Shown piece after piece: positions 57,356 through 64,000 of a DNA stretch of 64,000 bases. The stretch covers positions 2,102,001 to 2,166,000 of the forward strand of contig NZ_JALQCS010000001.1 of the NCBI RefSeq assembly GCF_023277115.1. Reading direction: 5' to 3'. The first letter of the stretch is position 1; the number at the start of each line of letters is the position of its first letter. The translations under genes were made by a program, and so were the position numbers. The notes under the pieces were generated by a model. The model worked only from the letters and a program-made list of their open reading frames with translations. It was not told the DNA's origin and did no database searches. The stretch is from Acidithiobacillus acidisediminis. GTDB taxonomy: Bacteria > Pseudomonadota > Gammaproteobacteria > Acidithiobacillales > Acidithiobacillaceae.

Positions 57356-59376
57356 TGATGCCGGTGTTCCGTCCAGACGAACGTCTGGGGAAATTGCTGG
57401 AGGACGTGCATCGCCTGCGTGGCCGGATCGATGCCGCACGGGAAGAAAAGTCGCGCATCCTGCACGCCGTGGGTGTAGCCCGTGCACGGGTCGCCAAAAA
57501 AGACGAGGTGGAAGCGGTCCTGGAAGCCCTGGAGCGCCGTTTCCACGAAAAGAGCATGGGGGTTCTGGAATCCCTGCTGACGGCATTTCTGTCCGATGTG
57601 CTGCCGCGGGAAGGCGGGAAACAGCGCGTCGAGATGCAGATGAGCACCCAGCGCGGACTTCCAGCCCTGCAGGTGCAGATCAACAATGGCGGCGAGTCCG
57701 AAGATGCCTTGCGCGGACGCGGCGGTTCGGTGGCGAACGTCCTGTCCGCGGGGCTGCGGTTCATCGCCGTGGCGCGTTCTTCCGGCATGGCCGGCACCAG
57801 GATGGGCATGCGTCCCTTTCTGGTGCTGGATGAAGCCGATTGCTGGCTGTCGCCGGAACGGGTGGCCGACTTTGCCCGGGTGATCGACCAGCTTTCCCGA
57901 GACTTGCACTTGCAGGTGCTGGTCATCAGTCACCACGACTCCCGCCTCTTTCACGGATTCCCCGTGCACCTGGAGCGCGTGGAATCCACCGATCCAGAAT
58001 CTGGGGACCCCTACCCTTCCGTCCGGGTCCGTTATGTGCCGGATCGCATGGAAAGGCATGCTTCCGGATGGGAGCATGATGGAAACGGCAAGGAATACCC
58101 GCCACTGAAAAGCATTACCCTGAAAAACTTCCTGTCCCACAAGGACACGGTCATTCCGCTTTCGCCGGGAGTGACGGTACTGACCGGCGACAACGATGTC
58201 GGGAAAAGCGCTGTGGCAGAGGCCTTTCGTGCCGTGGCCTACGACGTTTCCTCGGACGCCTTGATCCGCCACGGCGCCGATCGCGCGGAAGTCACCATCG
58301 ACCTGCTGGACGGCACGGCGGTGCAATGGGTCCGGGTGCGCAAAGGCAACCCCAAAGTATTGTACCGATGGCTGCGCAATGGTGAGGTGGAACAGGAAAC
58401 CCCAGCCGGACGGGACATGCCGGAATGGGTTTCCCTGCGGCTCGGGATCGGTCTGCGTGACGATCTCGACGTACAGATCGGTGACCAGAAGTCGCCGGTG
58501 TTCCTGCTGAACGAAACGCCGGCAAAACGTGCGGCGATCCTCGACATTGGGCAGGAATCCCAATACCTGCGGACCTTGCGGGATCGCTGGAAAAAGCAGC
58601 TGGACGAGGACCGCAAAACCATCCGCGATGGCGAGAACCGCCTGCGGATCGTGGAAAGGATCCTGGAGCAGGAGGGAGCCATGAATTCCCTGCTGACCAC
58701 GACCGAAAGTCTGCAGTCGGCAGCGACACCTCTTGCGCGTCGCCTGGCCGACGTGGAATCGGATGCAGGCCGCCTGGACCGTGCGCAAGCCACATCTCAG
58801 CGCATGCAGGTCTGGAGAGCGCATCCGGTCGGGGTTCCGGAATGCCCGGACCGCACGGCAGCACTCGGGCGCATCGCGGATGCCGACCGGTTGTTGCCGA
58901 AAATCGCCACACTGCAAGCCCGCCTGCATGCCCAGAGGAGCCTGCCGGACAGTGCGGCGATACCGGATTTGCGGCCCATGCAAGTCCGTATCGAGGCCCT
59001 TGCCGAATCCGTACGTATCGGGCGGAATCTGCACGGCTTCCGCTTGCGGGTACAAGCCTGGGCGGCTGGCGTGCCGGTCGACACCCTCCAGGAAATCGAA
59101 GAGCGCCAGCGGCGGATCGTGGCCAGCTTCGAGGGGGTCAACGCCGCCATCGACCGATGGGGGGAGATGGCCAAGGCGGCACAACGGTTGAAAGCCGACA
59201 GGGAGGCCATAGAGGCCACCAGCAAGGAACTGTCTCTGGCTGTTCAGGAGCAGGAAGCGCTCTTGTCCGGCATGGAGATCTGCCCATTATGTGGGTCCCC
59301 CATGGATGCCACTGCTGCGCATGGCATGCACCAAAACGGGCACCACCAGGATTCCGGAGCGCAGCATGTCGAATAA
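57355..59376 (+). CDS. Circularly permuted SbcC/Rad50-like ATPase
   Basis: 673 residues with the halves of an SMC/Rad50 ATPase in reverse order. Residues 20-85 are coiled coil; 112-136 a signature-like GGESEDALRGRGGSVANVLS; 155-160 Walker B FLVLDE; 191-195 the H-motif ISHHD. Then, at 251, LKSITLKNFLSHKDTVIPLS begins a standard N-terminal lobe with Walker A TGDNDVGKS (277-285), a coiled coil, and the zinc-hook CPLC at 643-646 near the C-terminus. Normal SbcC has Walker A first and Walker B last with the hook in the middle. All catalytic motifs are present. It is followed by, and overlaps, an SbcD/Mre11 gene. Confidence 0.85.
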   Translation: MMPVFRPDERLGKLLEDVHRLRGRIDAAREEKSRILHAVGVARARVAKKDEVEAVLEALERRFHEKSMGVLESLLTAFLSDVLPREGGKQRVEMQMSTQRGLPALQVQINNGGESEDALRGRGGSVANVLSAGLRFIAVARSSGMAGTRMGMRPFLVLDEADCWLSPERVADFARVIDQLSRDLHLQVLVISHHDSRLFHGFPVHLERVESTDPESGDPYPSVRVRYVPDRMERHASGWEHDGNGKEYPPLKSITLKNFLSHKDTVIPLSPGVTVLTGDNDVGKSAVAEAFRAVAYDVSSDALIRHGADRAEVTIDLLDGTAVQWVRVRKGNPKVLYRWLRNGEVEQETPAGRDMPEWVSLRLGIGLRDDLDVQIGDQKSPVFLLNETPAKRAAILDIGQESQYLRTLRDRWKKQLDEDRKTIRDGENRLRIVERILEQEGAMNSLLTTTESLQSAATPLARRLADVESDAGRLDRAQATSQRMQVWRAHPVGVPECPDRTAALGRIADADRLLPKIATLQARLHAQRSLPDSAAIPDLRPMQVRIEALAESVRIGRNLHGFRLRVQAWAAGVPVDTLQEIEERQRRIVASFEGVNAAIDRWGEMAKAAQRLKADREAIEATSKELSLAVQEQEALLSGMEICPLCGSPMDATAAHGMHQNGHHQDSGAQHVE

Positions 59377-60403
59377 GGGATTGTTGTTCATTGGGGACCC
59401 GCACTTGTCTTCCCGCAGGCCTGGGCGGCGAACCGATGCGGATTTTGCCGGCACGGTGCTGGGCAAACTGGACCAAGCATTGATCCTCGCGCGGGAACAG
59501 GAATGGGTGCCCGTGGTCCTGGGCGACCTGTTCGACCGCGGGGACGATAACAGCCTGTCCATGCTCACCCGTCTCTTGCGCCTGTTGCGCACGCACAGGG
59601 AACAGGGGGGAGAGATTCCTTTGTGCCTGGTCGGTAACCACGATTTGCGGGATACCGATCTCGCGGACGACACGGCCATGGGCCTGTTGCGGGAAACGTC
59701 GTGGATCCGCATCCTGGAGACGAAGCACGATCCAGAGCCCGTCACGATCGAGGGAGTCGTTCACCTGTTGCCGGTTTCGTATGGCAAGAGCCGCGATGCG
59801 CTTTCCAGCATCGCAAAATCCCTGAAGGCAAAGGACCGCCTGCCGGTCATTGCCCTGACCCACGAGGACTTCGATTTCCAGGGCGCCTATCCTGGGGCGT
59901 CGATCATGGAAGAAATCCCTGGCGTGGACATGGTGGTCAACGGGCACATGCACAAGCCAGCGCCCTGGGTGAAGCGTGGCAAAACGCTCTGGTGCAATCC
60001 CGGCAACATCACCCGGATGAGCATCGATTGCGAAGGCTATCCGCCTTCGGTGTGGTCGTGGACCCCGGATATGGGAACCACCAAGGGACTGAACCAGCAC
60101 GTGCTGGTCCACCAGTCCGTGGTGTTCGATCGCACGGGCTTGCGCGTGGCGGCCAATGAGGGCGCCTTGCGCGAGGCCATTGGTGAAGCTCTCGATGCTG
60201 GCGCGGAGCAGGCCTTGCAGCAATCGGAGCGGGAAGCGGGCAGCGATTTTGCGGCACTGCTGAAAAACCAGCAGTTCGGCACGGTGACCGAGGATGCCGG
60301 CATCCTGCGCGAGGAACTGGATGCCGTTCTGCGCGAACAGCGAACGGATGACGTCACGGCGGGGATACTGCTTTCCCTGTTACAGGGAATCGCGGGTGGA
60401 TGA
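59366..60403 (+). CDS. SbcD/Mre11-like nuclease
   Basis: 345 residues with the metallophosphoesterase motifs: GDPHLSSRRP, VVLGDLFDRGDD, LVGNHDLRDT, ALTHEDFDF and VVNGHMHKPAPW. This is the Mre11/SbcD pattern with both metal sites complete. The C-terminal part is helical (coupling to the ATPase). ATG 59366 overlaps the upstream gene by 11 bases. Together with the permuted SbcC it should form a DNA-end-processing complex serving replication, repair or exclusion of foreign DNA. Confidence 0.9.
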   Translation: MSNKGLLFIGDPHLSSRRPGRRTDADFAGTVLGKLDQALILAREQEWVPVVLGDLFDRGDDNSLSMLTRLLRLLRTHREQGGEIPLCLVGNHDLRDTDLADDTAMGLLRETSWIRILETKHDPEPVTIEGVVHLLPVSYGKSRDALSSIAKSLKAKDRLPVIALTHEDFDFQGAYPGASIMEEIPGVDMVVNGHMHKPAPWVKRGKTLWCNPGNITRMSIDCEGYPPSVWSWTPDMGTTKGLNQHVLVHQSVVFDRTGLRVAANEGALREAIGEALDAGAEQALQQSEREAGSDFAALLKNQQFGTVTEDAGILREELDAVLREQRTDDVTAGILLSLLQGIAGG

Positions 60404-60412
60404 ACCGCTAAC

Positions 60413-60433
60413 GCCACGGACCCATGCTATACC
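60413..60433 (+). promoter_or_regulatory. Plasmid-type promoter: GCCACG box and TATACC
   Basis: GCCACG (60413), nine bases (GACCCATGC), TATACC (60428-60433). Next gene starts at 60464. Confidence 0.62.
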
Positions 60434-60463
60434 CTCCAGAAAACATTTTTCTGGGGGTGTCTT

Positions 60464-61348
60464 TTGGGTATCCGATTTGTGCCGTCTGGCAAAAAAATCC
60501 TCGCTGGTGCGACGATTGCCGCGTCCCTGTCCGCAATCGGAATCGTTGCGTTTGCCGATGGTTCGGCGGGTTCACAGGCACGCCCAACGTCTGTCGATCA
60601 TGTCGTTTATTCCCGCATGGTCCAGAAGCTTTCCCATGGCTCCCTGCGCCTGGTCGATACCTTCAATGGGCCGGATGGACTGACCGGACTGGTGGCCGAG
60701 ACTGCTTCGGGCAAGGGGCAAAAGACTCTGGCCTGGGGACTGGATGGGAAACTGCTCATTGCCGGTCCCGTGCTGGACGCCCAAGGGCAGAACCTGAGCC
60801 TGCAGGCGGCAAAGACACACGGGCTGTTGCCGAAGCCCATCGCTGGCGGAAAGCTTTCCCGGGCCATGCTGGACGCCCCGGGCTTTACCGTTGGGAGCAA
60901 GGGTCCACTCACTGCCGTCTTTCTGGATCCCAACTGCATCTTCTGCCACAAGTTCTGGAATGAGGCCTATCCGCTGGCAAAAGCCGGGAGAATCCGCGTC
61001 AAGGTGGTCCCGGTGGGCTTTCTGAAGCCGACCAGTCTGTCCAAGGCGGCAACGATCCTGATGCAAAAGGATCCTGCCACCGCCTGGGCACAAAACGAGG
61101 CGAAGTTCGATGTGGCTACCGAAGAAGGTGGCACGGTGCCGGCAAAAACGCTGGACCCGAAGATCGTCAGGGAAATCCAGGCCAATACGCAATTGCTTGC
61201 CCAGACCGGTGAGGTGGCGACGCCAACCATCGCGGCCTGTGCCAATCCCGGGGAAAAGACTCCACAAATCTTCCACGGCCTGGCGCCGGACATGCTCGGC
61301 AGCCTGGCCAAAGGTGGATCGCTCTTGCCTTCCGGTAACTGTTCCTGA
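60464..61348 (+). CDS. DsbC/DsbG-like periplasmic disulfide protein
   Basis: 294 residues from TTG 60464. Signal/anchor segment (ILAGATIAASLSAIGIVAFA), an N-terminal dimerisation-like region, then a thioredoxin fold with LDPNCIFCHKFWNEAYPL (CxxC = CIFC) and the cis-proline GEVATPTIAA. Matches the DsbC/DsbG plan. On conjugative elements (TrbB/DsbC) such proteins fold the pilus and channel proteins; targets here could be the Cys-rich lipoprotein at 53221. Overlaps the next gene start by one base. Confidence 0.82.
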   Translation: MGIRFVPSGKKILAGATIAASLSAIGIVAFADGSAGSQARPTSVDHVVYSRMVQKLSHGSLRLVDTFNGPDGLTGLVAETASGKGQKTLAWGLDGKLLIAGPVLDAQGQNLSLQAAKTHGLLPKPIAGGKLSRAMLDAPGFTVGSKGPLTAVFLDPNCIFCHKFWNEAYPLAKAGRIRVKVVPVGFLKPTSLSKAATILMQKDPATAWAQNEAKFDVATEEGGTVPAKTLDPKIVREIQANTQLLAQTGEVATPTIAACANPGEKTPQIFHGLAPDMLGSLAKGGSLLPSGNCS

Positions 61349-61773
61349 TGGGGAGAATCACTCTCCAGCATCTTCCCCCTGCCCTGCGTGCCCAGGTTCG
61401 CGCGGAACACGGTTTGGTAAGGGAACGGAAGACGGCAGGAGAAAAAAGTGTTTCCCCTTTTGCGGAACGGTTGGGACGCGCTCTCGAAGACCGCTTCCCT
61501 GGACTCGTCCAAAGGGAGTACCGGCCACTGGAAGACCGCAGGTATCGCATCGACTTCGCTTTTCCGCAGTCGATGTTGGCCATCGAGTTTGACGGCTACC
61601 GCCACCACGGCTTTTCCCGTGAGGGCTTCAGGCAGGGGCTTGCGCGGCAGAACGCCCTGGTACTGGCTGGCTGGAGGGTGCTGCGGTACACCCTTACCGA
61701 TGTCCGCGACCGCATGGACGGGATCCTTGCAGATATCGAAAAGGTGCTGCGCACGGCAGGGCTGGTTCCTTGA
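61348..61773 (+). CDS. DUF559-like (Vsr-related) endonuclease domain protein
   Basis: 141 residues: RYRIDFAFPQSMLAIEFDGY then AGWRVLRYTLTDVRDRMDGI. This is the D-x-E-x-D/H pattern of DUF559, a PD-(D/E)xK nuclease relative of Vsr (RIDFAFP, AIEFDGYRHH, RVLRYT). A DNA nuclease of unknown role. Start ATG 61348 overlaps the upstream stop (TGATG); stop overlaps the next start. Confidence 0.8.
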   Translation: MGRITLQHLPPALRAQVRAEHGLVRERKTAGEKSVSPFAERLGRALEDRFPGLVQREYRPLEDRRYRIDFAFPQSMLAIEFDGYRHHGFSREGFRQGLARQNALVLAGWRVLRYTLTDVRDRMDGILADIEKVLRTAGLVP

Positions 61774-62396
61774 TTCCTTTCGATACGCTCGTTGCACAAT
61801 GTGCCCCGCAAGTGGCGCCCAGAACCATGGCCGCCATCGTGCGGGTCGAGTCCGGCGGCAATCCGCTGGCGATGTGGAACAACAGCACCGGCCAGCGGAT
61901 CTTGCCCACCACTCTGCAACAGGCGCAAGCCTGTCTGGCGCAGGCGATGGCGGCAGGGCAAAAGGTGGATGTGGGCATCGCCCAGGTGGATACGGAGAAC
62001 TTCGCGGCCTATGGTTTGAATCTCGACAATGCCTTTGACGCCTGCACCAATCTGCGTGTGGGCGCGGAAATCCTGGCGTCCAACTACCGTCATGCGGTGG
62101 CACGTTTCGGCCCCGGTCAGGTAGCCCTCTACCATGCCTTTGAGGGCTACAACTCGGGGCATCTCTGGGGAGACAGCCACTATGCCAACCTGGTATTGCG
62201 ATCCGCCGGCATCCCCGTCCATGTGCAGTCCTCTGGACGCATGGTATTCCGCAAACTCGCCTACGTTCTCACTTGGGCGGCCCCCATAAGCTACGCAAAA
62301 CCTTCCGGATCAGTAGCCAAAACCGTTGCTGCTGCCCCGGACACATCCAGCGCCATGGTGCTCCGCCAGGGCGCGGCGTATGTGATGCGGTGGTAA
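61770..62396 (+). CDS. VirB1/TrbN-like lytic transglycosylase
   Basis: 208 residues from TTG 61770 (overlaps upstream stop, TTGA). The lysozyme-like fold begins CAPQVAPRTMAAIVRVESGG with catalytic Glu in RVESGGNPL, then KVDVGIAQVDTENFAAYGLN and VALYHAFEGYNSGHLWGDSH. This matches VirB1/TrbN-type enzymes that open peptidoglycan for the type IV secretion channel. No signal peptide is evident. Confidence 0.8.
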   Translation: MIPFDTLVAQCAPQVAPRTMAAIVRVESGGNPLAMWNNSTGQRILPTTLQQAQACLAQAMAAGQKVDVGIAQVDTENFAAYGLNLDNAFDACTNLRVGAEILASNYRHAVARFGPGQVALYHAFEGYNSGHLWGDSHYANLVLRSAGIPVHVQSSGRMVFRKLAYVLTWAAPISYAKPSGSVAKTVAAAPDTSSAMVLRQGAAYVMRW

Positions 62397-62418
62397 TTTC
62401 CCTTTTGGAGAATCCGAT

Positions 62419-62607
62419 TTGGCAAACAAAAACCACGGACTGGAGTCCGCACTTCTGCAATTTCTGAAAAACCCGCGAAAAGACAGCGAAATCCGGGCAC
62501 AGTTCGGCCTCAAGGGCTTCGATGCCCTCAACAACCTGCTGCGCACAGGGCAGATCCGGTATCTGCAGGAAGGCAAATACCAGGTGTCCGCAGCAAACCT
62601 ATCCTGA
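62419..62607 (+). CDS. Small winged-helix-like protein
   Basis: 62 residues from TTG 62419 behind GGAGAATCCGA. Helix-helix-hairpin pattern: LESALLQFLKNPRKDSEIRA, then QFGLKGFDALNNLLRTGQIR and YLQEGKYQVS, resembling a minimal winged helix. No family recognised. Confidence 0.5.
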   Translation: MANKNHGLESALLQFLKNPRKDSEIRAQFGLKGFDALNNLLRTGQIRYLQEGKYQVSAANLS

Positions 62608-62623
62608 GCCGCTCCGAAGCGGC

Positions 62624-62644
62624 GCCATGAGTCCCCGCTATACA
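62624..62644 (+). promoter_or_regulatory. Plasmid-type promoter: GCCATG box and TATACA
   Basis: GGC-GCCATG (62621), nine bases (AGTCCCCGC), TATACA (62639-62644). Lies directly before the 17-bp tandem repeats and the gene at 62779. Confidence 0.6.
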
Positions 62645-62650
62645 CAACTG

Positions 62651-62700
62651 GGCAGACAGCACGTCTTGGCAGACAGCATGTCTTGGCAGACGGCACATCG
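62651..62700 (+). repeat. Three 17-bp tandem repeats (iteron- or operator-like)
   Basis: GGCAGACAGCACGTCTT, GGCAGACAGCATGTCTT and a partial GGCAGACGGCACATCG follow each other without gaps. Inside, AGACA-GCA-TGTCT is a perfect dyad in the second copy. Candidate binding sites for a regulator or replication protein. Confidence 0.7.
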
Positions 62701-62778
62701 CCCGCGCCGGAGTCGTCCTCGTGCATTGACGAGACAATCCGCGCTTTGGTCAGGATGGTTCATTGTGGGGTTCGATCT

Positions 62779-63105
62779 ATGTCTTTTGCACGCGATTACC
62801 GCTATCAGGCTGCGCGGGATACCAGAAGAAGGTTCGGAAAGGCCGGGCTTGCCCTGATGGGAAGTTCACTGCGGGATTTCCGCCGCAAAAAGCTGGAATC
62901 TCTCCATCTGCAGGTAAACGACCAGGTCTGCTACGACTTCGGCGGGAAGATTCTGGATCTGCGTGTTACCGCCATCGACGGATTCCGCATTGTCACCCAG
63001 GACGCCGAGGGGCGCGTGTTCCGCTTCGGCGGGGTCGATGCCTTCGCACCCGGGGTCTGGGAAGGTAACCACAGCACGGTAAGTGCAGAACTTTTCAAGC
63101 GGTAA
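62779..63105 (+). CDS. Hypothetical protein upstream of the plasmid sliding clamp
   Basis: 108 residues from ATG 62779 (GGGG eight bases upstream; the frame is open to TTG 62683 inside the tandem repeats). Basic N-terminus (FARDYRYQAARDTRRRFGKA), then an all-beta part (NDQVCYDFGGKILDLRVTAI, EGRVFRFGGVDAFAPGVWEG). Unknown family. 29 bases before the dnaN start, so probably in the same operon. Confidence 0.5.
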   Translation: MSFARDYRYQAARDTRRRFGKAGLALMGSSLRDFRRKKLESLHLQVNDQVCYDFGGKILDLRVTAIDGFRIVTQDAEGRVFRFGGVDAFAPGVWEGNHSTVSAELFKR

Positions 63106-63134
63106 TTCCGAGAGAATTTTTTAGGAGATTTTTG

Positions 63135-64000
63135 GTGGAACGACAATTTTCCGTACAAACGCTGAAAACCTGGGCGCAGGCGTCGAGCCTGCTGGTAAAA
63201 ACCTCATCGATCCCCATTCTGGAGCATATCCTGATCGACCGGGGATCTGTGGTCCTGGGCAGTCAGGATTCTACCCTCGAATGGCGGATGGAAGATGCCG
63301 ATACGGTTTCGGAATGGAACCCGGTTGCCATTCCTGCCCGCGATCTGGAGCGCATCGTAAAAGTTTTCCCAGAGGAAGGGGTGGTATCGATACGGGAAGA
63401 TGGGACCGTCCGTTTTGGGAAGTCCAGATTCCACCTGCCGATCCTTCCGGGCAAGCAGTACCCAGTACAGGGCTGGCAACTGCCGGAATCCTGGATGACT
63501 TGCCAGAAAGCGGACTTTGACCGCTTCGCGCCATCCCTGCGCCGCTTTGCCGGCGTAAAGGATGCAAGAATCTTCCTGAACGGGATTCACTGGGCGCTGT
63601 CTGGCGGGAAACTGCGTATGGAAAGCACCAACGGACATTGTGCGGTGCGTGTCGAGATCCCCTTGCACGGGAATCTCGATTTGGGCCAGGAATCCGCGCC
63701 TCTGGATGCCATTCTGCCAACCGATGCGTTGGCTTCCTGGGGCAAGCTCTTGCAGACGCAGAACGTAGACCAGTTTTCTTTCGGGATGAAAAACGGTTTG
63801 TTCTGGTTGCAGGCGGGGAGTTTGCGCTTGCGCTTGTCTCCTATCGATAGCCGGTACCCAGATTTGGGGCATGCCTTACCCAAAGCGGATGGAAGGCCGC
63901 TGGTTTTACGTTGCGGGATCGATGAATTGCAGACGGCGCTGTCTGTGGCGGAAATCGCCCTCGAATCGGACAGGACCTTGCTGCTCGATCTCCAACCGGA
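63135..64000 (+). CDS. dnaN: Plasmid-borne DNA polymerase III beta subunit (sliding clamp), 3' end outside window
   Basis: 288 residues visible, open to the window edge. GTG 63135 follows AGGAG (TTG 63132 possible). The three-domain clamp pattern is visible: LLVKTSSIPILEHILIDRGS (family: xTTLPILxNVLL), GIHWALSGGKLRMESTNGHC followed by AVRVEIP (family: VLLELxxGxLxLVATDGHR), and LRLSPIDSRYPDLGHALP (family: LIDGxFPDYxxVIP). A second clamp on a plasmid could recruit a dedicated polymerase, the SbcCD complex or topoisomerase for replication after transfer. It is divergent from chromosomal clamps. Confidence 0.85.
   Translation, partial: MERQFSVQTLKTWAQASSLLVKTSSIPILEHILIDRGSVVLGSQDSTLEWRMEDADTVSEWNPVAIPARDLERIVKVFPEEGVVSIREDGTVRFGKSRFHLPILPGKQYPVQGWQLPESWMTCQKADFDRFAPSLRRFAGVKDARIFLNGIHWALSGGKLRMESTNGHCAVRVEIPLHGNLDLGQESAPLDAILPTDALASWGKLLQTQNVDQFSFGMKNGLFWLQAGSLRLRLSPIDSRYPDLGHALPKADGRPLVLRCGIDELQTALSVAEIALESDRTLLLDLQP

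Noticed and set aside
57196-59184. 662-codon minus-strand frame
   Set aside because: Shadow of the permuted SbcC gene in high-GC sequence; no recognisable domain or ribosome site.
1-64000. tRNA, rRNA, origin of transfer or replication initiator
   Set aside because: I looked for characteristic structures and saw none that I could defend; oriT and rep are probably outside the window or not recognisable by eye.

Overview
The window looks like part of a large conjugative plasmid or integrative element from an acidophilic, metal-exposed proteobacterium. I think of Acidithiobacillus because of the dense copper/divalent-metal cargo, the moderate GC content, and the ISNCY, IS4 and group II intron content. 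The taxonomic call is inference; no rRNA or core gene is present to settle it.

Left part (1 to about 18.3 kb), metal cargo and scar tissue. A CusA-type RND pump (cut by the window edge) is followed by an AIM24-like protein, a b561-type cytochrome, a CusF-like copper protein and a small exported protein. Next comes a rearranged block. Two copies of a cation-diffusion-facilitator (CDF) gene, one with an in-frame 426-bp internal deletion, bracket a group II intron sitting at the stop codon of a merR gene, the divergent CDF gene that this merR should control, and remnants of a P-type ATPase and of an IS1595-like transposase. Beyond it lie an NRAMP-related transporter with a small membrane partner, an outer-membrane beta-barrel, decayed genes (EexN-like, DUF4396), and a leftward copper operon copA-DUF302-copZ-glutaredoxin with a MerR-type promoter.

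Right part (18.9 to 64 kb), plasmid backbone. It carries a relaxase, TraF-type peptidase, topoisomerase III, TrbN/VirB1-like and SLT transglycosylases, an L,D-transpeptidase, DsbG-like and SGNH proteins, an HU-like protein, a BRO protein, two or three toxin-antitoxin modules (hipBA, mazEF, and a PemK gene clipped by an insertion sequence), an intein-containing DNA methyltransferase, a nuclease-methylase fusion, a 15-repeat CRISPR array without cas genes in view, an SbcC-like ATPase whose two halves are in swapped order plus SbcD, and, running off the right edge, a plasmid-borne DNA polymerase III sliding clamp. Two intact insertion sequences with exact target duplications (16 bp and 10 bp) interrupt it.

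The strongest new signal is regulatory. Upstream of most backbone operons lies the same promoter-like element: GCTATACC preceded, at an invariant distance, by a GCCATG-like box (GCCATG, 9 bases, TATACC; eleven sites with this spacing and several lone GCTATAC sites). I saw none in the metal cargo. The same element encodes a free-standing copy of the RNA polymerase alpha C-terminal domain (40273..40503) and a small winged-helix-like protein (34737..35099) whose upstream region carries two GGGTATA/TATACCC palindromes. I propose that these form one plasmid-wide transcription programme. This is inference and testable. The circularly permuted SbcC and the orphan CRISPR array with compensatory stem changes are the other two highlights.
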